Notes under the pieces: generated by a model
What the model was told of the DNA's origin: nothing
The model's input: only the letters and a program-made list of their open reading frames with translations
The model's database searches: none
Shown: positions 1-8,162 of the stretch, in pieces
Position numbering within the stretch: position 1 is the first letter of the stretch
Layout: the number at the start of each line of letters is the position of its first letter
Position numbers and translations under genes: made by a program
Source of the DNA: Myxococcaceae bacterium
GTDB taxonomy: Bacteria; Myxococcota; Myxococcia; Myxococcales; Myxococcaceae
DNA: 64,000 nucleotides
NCBI GenBank assembly: GCA_016793095.1
Contig: JAEUJQ010000050.1
Coordinates: 339,638-403,637, forward strand
Reading direction: 5' to 3'

Positions 1-379
1 GCTCCGCGGGCATCGCTCCGCCCATCAAGGCCTGCACCACCGCGTCGGCGTCGGTGGGCTTCGAGAGGTACGCGACCGCGCCCAGCTTCGTCGCCTGCAC
101 CGCCGTCGGAATCGAGCCGTACCCCGTCAGCATCACCGCGCGCGTGCCCGGGTCCTTCGCGTGCAGCGCCTCGAGCAGCACGAGCCCCGACGCGCCGCCC
201 ATGCGCAGGTCCACCACCGCGTACTCGGGGGCCTCGGTCATCAGCGCGAGCGTCTCCTCCACCGACGCGAACGTCGTCACCGCGAAGCCGCGCTCCTGCA
301 GGGCCCGGCCGAGCCGCGTGCGGAAGGCCTCGTCGTCGTCCACGAGGAAGAGGGTGGGCTGCTGCTCCTGTTGCGTCAT
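1..379 (-). CDS. RegA/PrrA/ActR-like response regulator (C-terminus cut by window edge)
   Basis: Translating the minus strand from the ATG at 379 gives a receiver domain: acidic pocket D14-D16, phospho-acceptor D57 in VVDLRMG, T85 and K107 in YLSKP. The run LGAVAYLSKPTDADAVV is typical of RegA/PrrA/ActR global redox regulators rather than of NtrC or OmpR receivers. The reading frame is open to base 1, so the linker and the expected Fis-type DNA-binding domain lie outside the window. The start ATG overlaps the stop of the upstream kinase gene (ATGA), so the two are co-translated. In the family, the kinase signals the redox state of the quinone pool and the regulator adjusts respiration and denitrification genes; that role here is inferred from similarity. 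Confidence 0.85.
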   Translation of the reverse strand, partial: MTQQEQQPTLFLVDDDEAFRTRLGRALQERGFAVTTFASVEETLALMTEAPEYAVVDLRMGGASGLVLLEALHAKDPGTRAVMLTGYGSIPTAVQATKLGAVAYLSKPTDADAVVQALMGGAMPAE

Positions 380-1626
380 GACGACTCCTGCGCCTGGGGA
401 ATGGTGAAGCTGGCCACCGTTCCAGCGCCGGGCTTCGACTCGAAGGTGAGCGAGCCGCCGAGCTGGTGCGCCAGCGTGCGCGCGAGGAAGACGCCGAGCC
501 CCAGGCCCTTCCCGACGGGCTTGGTGGTGAAGAACGGCTCTCCCAGTCGCTTCACCGCCTGCGCGTCGATGCCGGGGCCGTGGTCTCTCACCGAGAGCGT
601 GACGGTGGCGCCCTGTGCGACGGCGCTCAGCTCGACGGGGCCGGTGGACGCCTCGAGCGCGTTCTTCACCAGGTTCCGGAGCGCCTGCGCGAGCGCGACG
701 CGGGGGCCGGTGACGTCCAGGGCGAGGTGCGCCGGAAGCACCACGCGCGCCCTCGCCGTGAGCCCCGAGACGGCCTCCTCGAGCCAGGCGTCGAGGGGGA
801 AGGTGGTGAGGGCCTCGCCAGCGAGCTCGCCCGAGCGCGTGGACATGCTCTGCAGAATGGCCCGGCAGCGCTCGACCTGCTCGCGCACCAGGCGCGCGTC
901 GTCCTTGAGGGCGTCGGGCACGGGGAGCTTCTCGAGCGCGCGCGACATCTCGCTCGAGGCGACCGCGATGGTGCCCAGCGGCGTGGCGAGCTCGTGCGCC
1001 GCGCCGGCCGCGAGAGTGGTGAGGGCCGCGAGCTTCTCGTGCTGGGCCGACAGCCGACGCGCCTCGGCCAGCTGCGCCTCCTGGGCCCGGAGAGAGTCGA
1101 GCACCCGCTGCACGAAGTAGACGATGAAGCCCGCCGCCACCACGAAGGCGAGCCACATGCCGGTGAGGTGCAGGCGCATCAGCTCCTGGTGGTTGGGCAG
1201 TCGCCACGCGGCCGGCGCCACCTTGTCCACGAGGAAGAGCGACGCGAAGGCGAGCAGCGTCGCGCCGAGCTGCAGCCACTGCCTCAGGCGAGACAGCACC
1301 AGCGCGCCCAGCACGATGTTGACGAGGTAGAGCGCCGTGAAGGGGTTGAACGGCCCGCCGCTCAACGCGAACACCCCCGTGTGGAGCGCGGTGTCGAGCA
1401 GCATGAGCGCGAGCAGCCGGTTCTCCGAGACGCCCCGGCGCTGCCACCACCACGCGAGCCCGTCGGACGCGAAGCCCACGCCGACGAGCATCAGCACCCA
1501 CGTCACCTGCAGGTGAATGCCCAGGCCCCGGGACGCCCAGAGCAGCAGCGCGAGCTGGCAGACCCAGACCGCCCGCCGCACCCAGCGGAACCAGGGCAGC
1601 GAGATGTCGAGCGCGCCGGAGTGCAT
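376..1626 (-). CDS. RegB/PrrB-like redox-sensing histidine kinase
   Basis: A 416-residue membrane kinase with about six N-terminal hydrophobic segments, then H-box (H211 in GAAHELATPLG), N-box (NLVKNALEA) and G-boxes (DHGPGID, GKGLGLGVF). GGPFNPFTALYLVNI at about 90-104 matches the quinone-sensing loop of RegB, and C254 in REQVERCRAIL sits where RegB carries its redox-box cysteine. The ATG at 1626 is preferred over the upstream in-frame ATG at 1686 because an AGAGGA ribosome site precedes it and because 1686 would run through the promoter of the divergent hemerythrin gene. It overlaps the following regulator gene by ATGA. Confidence 0.88.
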   Translation of the reverse strand: MHSGALDISLPWFRWVRRAVWVCQLALLLWASRGLGIHLQVTWVLMLVGVGFASDGLAWWWQRRGVSENRLLALMLLDTALHTGVFALSGGPFNPFTALYLVNIVLGALVLSRLRQWLQLGATLLAFASLFLVDKVAPAAWRLPNHQELMRLHLTGMWLAFVVAAGFIVYFVQRVLDSLRAQEAQLAEARRLSAQHEKLAALTTLAAGAAHELATPLGTIAVASSEMSRALEKLPVPDALKDDARLVREQVERCRAILQSMSTRSGELAGEALTTFPLDAWLEEAVSGLTARARVVLPAHLALDVTGPRVALAQALRNLVKNALEASTGPVELSAVAQGATVTLSVRDHGPGIDAQAVKRLGEPFFTTKPVGKGLGLGVFLARTLAHQLGGSLTFESKPGAGTVASFTIPQAQESS

Positions 1627-1651
1627 CGAGCGTCCTCTTACCACCACACGA

Positions 1652-1664
1652 CGGAGCGGCTCCG
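1652..1664. promoter_or_regulatory. 13-bp palindrome in divergent kinase/hemerythrin promoter
   Basis: CGGAGC-G-GCTCCG is a perfect 6-bp inverted repeat around one base, in the 70-bp gap between the divergent kinase and hemerythrin genes. It lies 7 bp upstream of the sigma54 -24 element of the latter, too close for a normal activator site, so it could be a repressor or RegA-type site for either gene. Function is unknown. Confidence 0.35.
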
Positions 1665-1670
1665 ACGGTG

Positions 1671-1684
1671 GGCACGCGCCCTGC
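1671..1684 (+). promoter_or_regulatory. sigma54 (-24/-12) promoter of the hemerythrin gene
   Basis: GGGCACG-CGCC-CTGCA matches the consensus TGGCACG-N4-TTGCA with GG at 1671-1672, GC at 1683-1684 and the invariant 10-bp gap. The predicted start of transcription is near 1696, two bases before the ATG at 1698, so the mRNA would be almost leaderless. The same geometry recurs at five other genes in this window. Confidence 0.75.
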
Positions 1685-1697
1685 ACAAAGCGCGCTC

Positions 1698-2192
1698 ATG
1701 GGGCGGACCGTCGCCGGGTTCTTGAGAGAGCAGCACCGCGCGCTGGCCGTCTCGCTGCGTCGCGCGCTCACGCCCGACGGCGGCGTCGATGTCGACGCCT
1801 TCGACGAGTTCCGCCACGCGCTGCTCTGGCATGTCAGCGTCGAGGAGCGGGTGGTGATGCCGGCCATCGTCCGCGCGCTCGGCCGGGCCCCGGACGACCG
1901 CAGGAGTCTTCGAAAGGACCACGCGGGCATCGTCGCCCTCTGCGTGCCCCTGCCTGAGCGGGAGTGGGTCGAGAACCTCAGAGACCTGCTCGACGAGCAC
2001 TACCGCGTCGAAGAGGAGCCCGGCGGCTTCCTGGCCCGCTGCGATGAGGTGCTCGTCAGCAGCCTGAATGACCGGGTGCTCGCCGACATCGACGCCCACC
2101 CGCCCATCAAGGTGGCGACCTTCCGGAAGGGCCCGTCGGTGCGCGCCCAGCTCGCTCACCTGCTCAAGGCGACCGGCCTCGACGGGCGCTGA
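1698..2192 (+). CDS. hemerythrin-like HHE-domain protein
   Basis: A small cytoplasmic protein (164 residues from ATG 1698) with the His/Glu pattern of hemerythrin four-helix bundles: [32 protein letters not shown] and [11 protein letters not shown]. Such proteins bind a di-iron centre and O2 or NO; several are nitric oxide stress genes. I chose ATG 1698 because a sigma54 promoter ends 14 bases before it, which rules out the in-frame GTG at 1668. The sigma54 activator gene follows 41 bp downstream in the same direction, so the two may be co-transcribed. The exact ligand is not predictable. Confidence 0.75.
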   Translation: MGRTVAGFLREQHRALAVSLRRALTPDGGVDVDAFDEFRHALLWHVSVEERVVMPAIVRALGRAPDDRRSLRKDHAGIVALCVPLPEREWVENLRDLLDEHYRVEEEPGGFLARCDEVLVSSLNDRVLADIDAHPPIKVATFRKGPSVRAQLAHLLKATGLDGR

Positions 2193-2202
2193 TTCCTGTT
2201 CT

Positions 2203-2232
2203 GTTCCGTTCCGGAACGTGCCAGAACGGAAC
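2203..2232. promoter_or_regulatory. two tandem GTTYC-N5-GGAAC operators abutting the sigma54 activator gene
   Basis: GTTCC-GTTCC-GGAAC (2203-2217) is followed immediately by GTGCC-AGAAC-GGAAC (2218-2232), ending one base before the ATG of the activator gene. The first contains the 12-bp palindrome CGTTCCGGAACG; the outer GTTCCGTT (2203-2210) and AACGGAAC (2225-2232) form a perfect 8-bp inverted repeat. The same motif occurs upstream of sigma54 promoters at 17118, 31731, 36735 and 46526. Position over the start codon suggests autorepression by the encoded activator. Confidence 0.65.
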
Positions 2233-2233
2233 C

Positions 2234-3265
2234 ATGTCGTGCGAGACGCCGTTCGAGTCGGGTGGGCAGCTGTGTCGGGTGTGTCGTGGGAACAAGCCCA
2301 TCGGCGGGGCCCGCTTCTGCTCGCGGCTGGTGGTGAAGAGCGCTCCGATGCAGGCGTTGCTCCCGCGGATGGCGACGGTGGCGAACACCGACGCCTCGGT
2401 GGTGCTGCGCGGCGAGAGCGGCTCGGGGAAAGAAGTCATCGCCCGCGCCATTCACGCCAACAGCGCCCGGCGCGCGAAGCCGTTCGTGGCGGTGAACTGC
2501 GCGGCGCTCCCCTCGGAGCTGCTCGAGTCAGAGCTGTTCGGTCACGCGCGCGGGGCCTTCACCGGCGCGAACTCGGCGCGCAAGGGCCTGTTCGAGACGG
2601 CCGACGGCGGCACGCTGTTCCTCGATGAGATTGCCGAGATGCCGCTGGCGCTGCAGGCGAAGCTCTTGCGCGCCCTGCAGGACGGGGAGATTCGGCGCGT
2701 CGGTGAGAGCCAGCCGTTTCAGGTGGACGTGCGCCTCTTGTGCGCGACCCACCAGCACCTGCAGACGTCGGTGCAGGAGGGCCGGTTCCGCGAGGACCTC
2801 TACTTCCGGCTCAAGGTGTTCACGCTCGTCGTGCCGCCGCTCCGGGAGCGCCGTGAGGACATTCCCCTGCTGGCCGACATCTTCCTCGAGCTCGAGAACC
2901 ACGCGACCCGACGCATCACGCCCCTGGCGATGAAGGCGCTGCTCGCCTACCAGTGGCCGGGGAACGTGCGTGAGCTCGCGAACGCGATGAAGCACGGCGC
3001 CGTGCTGTCGGGCCAGTCGGACGTGGACCTCGAGCACCTGCCCGAGGAGCTCGCGGAGCGGATGCCGTCGGTCGCGCCGATTCGTGCCCCTGCCCTGTCG
3101 TCGAGCCCCGCCTTGCTCGAGTCGCTCGCGCAGGTGGAGCGCCGCCACATCACCGACGTGCTCCGGGCGTGCGGGGGCAAGTCGAGCGACGCCGCCCGGG
3201 TGCTCGGCATCGGCCGCACCACGCTGTGGCGGAAGATGAAGGAATACGGCCTCGCGGAGGGATGA
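2234..3265 (+). CDS. orphan sigma54-dependent transcriptional activator with Cys-rich N-terminus
   Basis: A 343-residue enhancer-binding protein: AAA+ domain with Walker A (G60-E67, GESGSGKE), GAFTGA sigma54 contact loop (107-112) and Walker B (GGTLFLDE, 125-132), then a Fis-type helix-turn-helix at about 300-340 ([19 protein letters not shown]). There is no receiver, GAF or PAS domain; instead the first 30 residues hold four cysteines (C3, C14, C17, C29) that could bind Fe-S or zinc and act as a small redox or NO sensor. Tandem operators touch its start codon. NorR is a functional analogue (NO-responsive) but has a GAF domain, so this is not NorR itself. Likely regulator of the sigma54 promoters listed here; that link is inference. 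Confidence 0.85.
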   Translation: MSCETPFESGGQLCRVCRGNKPIGGARFCSRLVVKSAPMQALLPRMATVANTDASVVLRGESGSGKEVIARAIHANSARRAKPFVAVNCAALPSELLESELFGHARGAFTGANSARKGLFETADGGTLFLDEIAEMPLALQAKLLRALQDGEIRRVGESQPFQVDVRLLCATHQHLQTSVQEGRFREDLYFRLKVFTLVVPPLRERREDIPLLADIFLELENHATRRITPLAMKALLAYQWPGNVRELANAMKHGAVLSGQSDVDLEHLPEELAERMPSVAPIRAPALSSSPALLESLAQVERRHITDVLRACGGKSSDAARVLGIGRTTLWRKMKEYGLAEG

Positions 3266-3293
3266 GTCGTTCTCCCGAAAAGCCCGCGTTTCC

Positions 3294-3307
3294 TTGCGCC
3301 TCGTCAA
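3294..3307. promoter_or_regulatory. FNR/NnrR-type box upstream of nosZ
   Basis: TTGCG-CCTC-GTCAA has the TTG-N8-CAA core and half-sites of Crp/Fnr regulators (TTGAT/C for FNR and DNR, TTGCG for NnrR). It lies about 137 bp upstream of the nosZ start. An FNR-type protein is encoded at 36885 in this window and has the matching recognition helix, making it the natural candidate. Confidence 0.55.
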
Positions 3308-3443
3308 TTCAGGCGCGCAGACCTTGCGTTCCAATCTGAGACGGTGGGTCGCGTGCCTCTGATCCGCCGCGGGTACGCCACATGCACACGGGCTGCGACG
3401 AAACGCCGCACGCTTGCGGCCTTCATGACCAAGGGAGGTCACC

Positions 3444-5720
3444 ATGCAGTTTGGAAAGAAGCGGCTTCTGGCCGTCGGGCTGGCGGTCGTCGCGGCGACG
3501 GCGTGGGCCGGCGAGTCGCTCCAGGACGTGCTCAAGCGGCGCGGGCTCACTCAGCAGGACCTGTTGGCAGCGGCGAAGACGTACGTGCCGACGGGGAAGC
3601 GCGACGACTTCATCGCCTTCTCCTCAGGCGGGCAGTCGGGACAGGTCATCGTCTACGGCATCCCCTCGATGCGCATCTTGAAGTACCTCGCGGTCTTCAC
3701 GCCCGAGCCGTGGCAGGGCTACGGCTTCGATGAGGAGTCGAAGAAGATCCTGAAGGACGGCGCCATCGGCGGCAAGGACATCACCTGGGGCGACACGCAC
3801 CACCCGGCCATCTCCGAGACGAACGGCGACTACGACGGCCAGTTCCTCTTCATCAACGACAAGGCGAACCCGCGCATCGCGGTCATCGACCTCAAGGACT
3901 TCGAGACGAAGCAGATCGTCACCAACCCCGTGTACAAGAATGAGCACGGCGGCGCGTTCGTGACGCCGAACAGCGAGTACGTGCTCGAGGCCGCGCAGTA
4001 CGCGGCGCCGCTCGAGAACGGCTACGTGCCCCTCGACCAGTTCAACGAGAAGTACCGCGGCGGCCTCACCTACTGGAAGTTCGACCGCACGAAGGGCCGC
4101 ATCAACCCGGCCGAGTCGTTCTCGTTCGAGCTGCCGCCGTACAGCCAGGACCTGTCGGACTCGGGCAAGGGTCCGTCGGACGGCTGGGGCTTCACCAACT
4201 CGTTCTGCTCCGAGCGCTACGTCGGCGGCATCGAGCTCGGCCGCCCGCCGTTCGAGGCCGGCTGCTCGGCGAAGGACACGGACTTCCTGCACATCACCAA
4301 CTGGAAGAAGGCCGCCGAGCTGGTGAAGGCGGGCAAGGCGAAGAAGATCAACGGGCACAACGTCATCCCCATCGACGTGGCGGTGAAGGAAGGCATCCTC
4401 TTCCTCGTGCCTGAGCCGAAGAGCCCGCACGGCTGCGACGTCACGCCCGACGGCAAGTACATCATCGTCTCAGGCAAGCTCGACACGCACACGATGGTCT
4501 ACTCGTTCGACAAGATTCAGGAGGCCATCAAGGCGAACAAGTTCGAGGGCAAGGACCCGTACGGCATTCCCATCATCGGGATGAAGGACGCGCTCCACAA
4601 GCAGGTCGAGCTCGGCCTCGGGCCCCTGCACACGCAGTACGACTCGAAGCCGTGCATCGGCTACACCTCGATGTACGTCGATTCGCAGGTCGCCAAGTGG
4701 GACTACTGCGAGGGCAAGGTGCTCGACAAGCTGTCGGTGCACTACAACATCGGCCACCTGATGACGATGGAGGGCGACTCCACCAAGCCGAAGGGCCGCT
4801 ACCTGGTCGCGCTGAACAAGCTGGCCATCGACCGCTTCAACCCGGTGGGCCCGCTGCACCCGCAGAACCACCAGCTCATCGACATCTCGAACGACAAGAT
4901 GCAGCTGCTCTACGACATGCCGCTGCCGCTGGGTGAGCCGCACTACGCGGTGGCCATCAGCGCGAGCACCCTGAAGCCGGGCGTTCGGTACAAGGTGGGC
5001 ACCAACAGCCGCACCGACGAGAAGCACCCGGGCGCGGTCCGTGCCGGCGAAGAGAAGATCGTTCGCTCGCCGGGCAAGGTCGAGGTCTTCGGCACCCTCA
5101 TCCGCTCGCACATCACCCCGGAGATCATCGAGGTCGAGAAGGGCGACGAGGTGACCATCAACCTCACCAACCTCGAGCGCGCGCAGGACGAGACGCACGG
5201 CTTCACCATCAGCGCGATGAACGTGCACGCCTCGGTCGAGCCCGGCAAGACGGTCTCGGTGAAGTTCAAGGCCGACCGCGAGGGCGTGTTCCCGTACTAC
5301 TGCACCGAGTTCTGCTCGGCGCTGCACCTCGAGATGCAGGGCTACTTCCTGGTGAAGCCGAAGGGCTACAAGGCGACCGCCGCGGCCGCTGCGAAGGCCG
5401 AGTACACGAAGGCCGACTACGACAAGCAGTACAAGTCGTGCGTGGACACGCAGGCCGTCATCGACAGCGTGGTGGCGTGGATCACCTCGACCAACTTCAA
5501 GGACTTCCCCGACGCGGTCGCGCTCGTCGAAGACGCCACCGACCAGCTCAAGGCCGCCGAGGACCCGAAGAAGAAGATGGAAGAGGCCGCCAAGAAAGAA
5601 GACTGGCAGAACGCGACGCTGTGGGCTGGCCAGTGGTGGCAGTACCAGGTGAAGGCCGCCGACATCGGTCTGCGCGCGAAGACGTACCTCGAGCAGAAGG
5701 GCGCGAAGAAGCTCAAGTAA
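3444..5720 (+). CDS. nosZ: nitrous oxide reductase, clade II (Sec-exported)
   Basis: Terminal enzyme of denitrification, N2O to N2, in the periplasm. The 758-residue protein starts with a Sec signal peptide without twin arginine (cleaved near AWA-GES), the hallmark of clade II. CuZ histidines are visible in DTHHP (H119, H120), NEHGG, SPHGC, PLHTQYD, GHLMT and GEPHY; the CuA site is C620-X3-C624-X3-H628-X2-M631. About 120 residues after the CuA domain (from about 640) form a lysine/alanine-rich helical extension that lacks CXXCH, unlike the heme tail of epsilonproteobacterial NosZ. A good ribosome site (GGGAGG) precedes the ATG. First gene of the nos cluster; an FNR-type box lies upstream. Confidence 0.97.
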   Translation: MQFGKKRLLAVGLAVVAATAWAGESLQDVLKRRGLTQQDLLAAAKTYVPTGKRDDFIAFSSGGQSGQVIVYGIPSMRILKYLAVFTPEPWQGYGFDEESKKILKDGAIGGKDITWGDTHHPAISETNGDYDGQFLFINDKANPRIAVIDLKDFETKQIVTNPVYKNEHGGAFVTPNSEYVLEAAQYAAPLENGYVPLDQFNEKYRGGLTYWKFDRTKGRINPAESFSFELPPYSQDLSDSGKGPSDGWGFTNSFCSERYVGGIELGRPPFEAGCSAKDTDFLHITNWKKAAELVKAGKAKKINGHNVIPIDVAVKEGILFLVPEPKSPHGCDVTPDGKYIIVSGKLDTHTMVYSFDKIQEAIKANKFEGKDPYGIPIIGMKDALHKQVELGLGPLHTQYDSKPCIGYTSMYVDSQVAKWDYCEGKVLDKLSVHYNIGHLMTMEGDSTKPKGRYLVALNKLAIDRFNPVGPLHPQNHQLIDISNDKMQLLYDMPLPLGEPHYAVAISASTLKPGVRYKVGTNSRTDEKHPGAVRAGEEKIVRSPGKVEVFGTLIRSHITPEIIEVEKGDEVTINLTNLERAQDETHGFTISAMNVHASVEPGKTVSVKFKADREGVFPYYCTEFCSALHLEMQGYFLVKPKGYKATAAAAAKAEYTKADYDKQYKSCVDTQAVIDSVVAWITSTNFKDFPDAVALVEDATDQLKAAEDPKKKMEEAAKKEDWQNATLWAGQWWQYQVKAADIGLRAKTYLEQKGAKKLK

Positions 5721-5731
5721 CGCCATCGGGG

Positions 5732-5759
5732 AGCGCGGCGCGCAGGCAGGCGCCGCGCT
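5732..5759 (+). terminator. strong hairpin after nosZ
   Basis: AGCGCGGCGC (5732-5741) and GCGCCGCGCT (5750-5759) pair perfectly over 10 bp around an 8-base loop, 12 bases after the nosZ stop. There is no T-tract, so it may stabilise or attenuate the nosZ transcript rather than end it; either would let nosZ be expressed above the downstream genes. Confidence 0.55.
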
Positions 5760-5828
5760 GAAGTCCAGCATCGCCGGTGCGTCACAGCAGGGCCGCGGTC
5801 GGGGGAGTGGTTCCACCGATGCGCGGCC

Positions 5829-5859
5829 CTGTGCACTTGCAGGCATGTGGAGTGCACAG
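5829..5859. promoter_or_regulatory. 9-bp perfect inverted repeat in the nosZ-cytochrome gap
   Basis: CTGTGCACT (5829-5837) and AGTGCACAG (5851-5859) are perfect inverted repeats separated by 13 bases, about 65 bp before the next gene. It could be an operator for an internal promoter or a second RNA hairpin. Confidence 0.35.
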
Positions 5860-5923
5860 GCGTCCTCAACCCGCGGTTCACCCCTGCGCCGCGCACCACC
5901 TCGTCGTTCACAGGAGTTTCAAA

Positions 5924-6295
5924 ATGAAAACGTTTCTGCTCGCCCTGCTCATCGCTCCCGGTCTGGCTCTCGCGGCGGATCCCCCGAAGAAGGACGCAAA
6001 GAAGGACGCGAAGGCCGCCGTCGCGGCTCCCGACCCTGCGGTCGTGGCTGAAGGCGCCAAGCTGTTCCAGGACCGGACCTGCTGGAGCTGCCACGGCAAG
6101 GACGCGAAGACGCCAATCATGCCGGCGTACCCGAAGCTCGCCGGACAGAACGCAGAGTATGCGGAGCGGCAGATGCTCGACATCAAGTCGGGCGCGCGCG
6201 CCAACGCCAACGCCGCTGCCATGAAGGGCGTGATGGGCCTCGTGAACGACGCCGAAATCAAGACCATCTCCATCTACCTCTCGACGCTCCAGTGA
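5924..6295 (+). CDS. periplasmic monoheme cytochrome c of the nos cluster (nosC1-like)
   Basis: 123 residues: Sec signal peptide (to about ALA-ADP), a lysine/alanine-rich linker, one heme site CWSCH (53-57) and a class I cytochrome fold with distal methionines (IMPAYPKLAGQ, AAMKGVMG). ATG 5924 has the ribosome site CAGGAG. Clade II nos clusters such as that of Wolinella carry two c-type cytochromes (NosC1, NosC2) thought to pass electrons from the NosG/NosH quinol route to NosZ; this gene and the next are the probable counterparts by position, although sequence similarity could not be tested. Confidence 0.8.
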   Translation: MKTFLLALLIAPGLALAADPPKKDAKKDAKAAVAAPDPAVVAEGAKLFQDRTCWSCHGKDAKTPIMPAYPKLAGQNAEYAERQMLDIKSGARANANAAAMKGVMGLVNDAEIKTISIYLSTLQ

Positions 6296-6342
6296 GCGGG
6301 GCACGAATCTTGATTTCAGTCACTCAAACGAGGAAGCCAGCC

Positions 6343-7041
6343 ATGAACCGTCTCATCGCCGTCGTCGTCACTGCCATCAGCCTCGCCGCGTTCGCGGGCC
6401 CGCCCGCACCGAAGAAGGAGGGCATCGAAGCGAAGGGCTACAAGTGGAACGCCCAGGAGGGAGAGAAGATCGAAGCCCTCAAGCTCAAGGGCGACGCGAA
6501 GCGTGGAGAGGAGGCCTACGAGGTCTGCTCGGCGTGCCACCTGCCCAGCGGAGCAGGTCGCCCAGACGGCACGTTCCCTCAGCTCGCCGGCCAGCACTCG
6601 ACGGTGCTCATCAAGCAGATCGCCGACATTCGCGCGGGCCTGCGCGACAACCCCATCATGTACCCGTTCGCGGCGACGCTGACGGATCCGCAGGAGCTCG
6701 CCGACGTCTCGGCGTACATCGAGACGCTGAAGATCCCCCACGACAACGGCAAGGGAGCGGGCACCGACCTCGAGACGGGCAAGAAGCTGTACGTGCGCGA
6801 CTGCCAGAGCTGCCACATGGCCAACGGCGAGGGCGAACGCGCGAAGTTCTACCCGGTGCTCGCGGGCCAGCACTACAAGTACATGCTGCGTCAGGCGACC
6901 GAGATTCGTGACGGCAAGCGCCGCAACGCCAACCCCGACATGGTGAAGGTCATCAAGACGTACAGCGACAAGGAGATCGACGCCATCGTCGACTACATGT
7001 CGCGGCTCGAGATGCCGGACCCGTCGAAGAAGAAGAAGTAA
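6343..7041 (+). CDS. periplasmic diheme cytochrome c, c4-like (nosC2-like)
   Basis: 232 residues with a Sec signal peptide and two class I cytochrome domains, heme sites CSACH (62-66) and CQSCH (154-158). The paired FPQLAGQH and YPVLAGQHYKYM motifs are typical of cytochrome c4/c553-type proteins. Start ATG 6343 follows GAGG. Likely shuttles electrons to NosZ together with the preceding monoheme protein. A near-sigma54 motif at 6300-6313 upstream lacks the -12 C and is not counted as a promoter. Confidence 0.82.
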   Translation: MNRLIAVVVTAISLAAFAGPPAPKKEGIEAKGYKWNAQEGEKIEALKLKGDAKRGEEAYEVCSACHLPSGAGRPDGTFPQLAGQHSTVLIKQIADIRAGLRDNPIMYPFAATLTDPQELADVSAYIETLKIPHDNGKGAGTDLETGKKLYVRDCQSCHMANGEGERAKFYPVLAGQHYKYMLRQATEIRDGKRRNANPDMVKVIKTYSDKEIDAIVDYMSRLEMPDPSKKKK

Positions 7042-7120
7042 CTCCGCGTGCGCTGCGTGGCTCTCACGGGCCACCACCATGCACACCCGCGGCGGTGACG
7101 CGCGGGTGAAAGGAACGTTC

Positions 7121-8158
7121 ATGTCTGCCGCCAGCCCCGCACTCGACACCAAGCCCGCTCCTGCCCCCGTCCCCGACGCTCCGGTGAGGTCAACCGCGGT
7201 CAAGCAGTCGGTCGTCGTGAGCGGGCTCGCGGTGGTGGCGCTGGGGTTGATGGTGACGTCGTACTTCCTGCCGATGTGGTGGGTGTCATTGACGGCGCCG
7301 AACTACCCGCCCGACGCCTTTCCCGATGGCATTCGCATCATGTTCGGCTTCACCGGCGTGTCGAACGGCTGCACGACGCCGCCGAAGACGAGCCGCATCG
7401 CCCAGGAGACGCAGCAGGAGGAGATCGGCTGGCGCAGCGAAGAGGGCCTCGAGAAGAAGCCGGGCGAGAAGAAGCCCGAGTCCTCGCTCGACTGCATGCA
7501 CGAGATGAACACCATCAACCACTACGTGGGCATGCACCCCATCGGGGTCGGCGCGCCGGTCGAGCGCTTCATGTCGCCGTGGCTGCTGGGCATGTTGGGC
7601 GTGGGGCTGGCCGGGTTCGCCGTGGGCGCGCGGAGGGCGCGCGTCGTGGTGCTGGGCGTGGGCTACGCCGCCGTCACAGGGTGGATGGCGTACGAGCTCT
7701 GGGGCGCCGGTCGCCTCCAGGCGCACGTCGCCTCGTACATGGAAGACGCCGGGAAGTACTTTCGTGAGGCCGAGCGCATCGCCCAGTGGGGTGAGTCGCT
7801 CACCAACGTCATCACCATCGTCTTCGTCGTCATGGTGGTGCTGATGGTGGTGATGACGGCCGCCGCGGCGAAGTGGGAGAAGTTTCAGCTCGTGCTGGGC
7901 ACGCTGCCTGCGCTCCTCCCTGCCTTCTTCGTGGGGGCCTACGCGGCCTGGCTGTACTTCTTCGGCCACAACCTGCACCCGTGGGGGGCCTTCACGGTGA
8001 AGCCCTTCATGCCCACGGTGTTCGGCGACGGCAAGGTGGCCCAGTTCTCGACGCACTCGTACCCGACGGCCGGGTTCGCGGTGCTGCTGGCCGTCGCGGT
8101 GCTGAGCCTCATCGCCGTGCTGCGCCGCCGCCTCGAGCTCGCCGAGGGAGGCAAGTGA
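7121..8158 (+). CDS. nosB: NosB-like integral membrane protein
   Basis: 345 residues with about six hydrophobic segments and a large loop (about residues 65-140) between the first and second, containing conserved-looking cysteines (SNGCTTPP, SLDCMHEMN). A polytopic protein of this kind, NosB, follows nosZ in clade II clusters and is absent from clade I; its biochemical role is unknown. Identification rests on position, topology and family knowledge. The ATG at 7121 (AAAGGAACGTTC before it) fits better than 7079. Confidence 0.7.
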   Translation: MSAASPALDTKPAPAPVPDAPVRSTAVKQSVVVSGLAVVALGLMVTSYFLPMWWVSLTAPNYPPDAFPDGIRIMFGFTGVSNGCTTPPKTSRIAQETQQEEIGWRSEEGLEKKPGEKKPESSLDCMHEMNTINHYVGMHPIGVGAPVERFMSPWLLGMLGVGLAGFAVGARRARVVVLGVGYAAVTGWMAYELWGAGRLQAHVASYMEDAGKYFREAERIAQWGESLTNVITIVFVVMVVLMVVMTAAAAKWEKFQLVLGTLPALLPAFFVGAYAAWLYFFGHNLHPWGAFTVKPFMPTVFGDGKVAQFSTHSYPTAGFAVLLAVAVLSLIAVLRRRLELAEGGK

Positions 8159-8162
8159 CGAG

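Noticed and set aside
2234..3265. Naming the sigma54 activator norR
   Set aside because: It lacks the N-terminal GAF domain that binds NO in NorR and is not next to a flavorubredoxin or NO reductase gene.
6300..6313. GGGCACG-AATC-TTGAT before the diheme cytochrome gene as a sigma54 promoter
   Set aside because: The -12 dinucleotide is GA rather than GC, the start codon is 30 bases away and a normal ribosome site is present; it does not share the geometry of the six accepted promoters.
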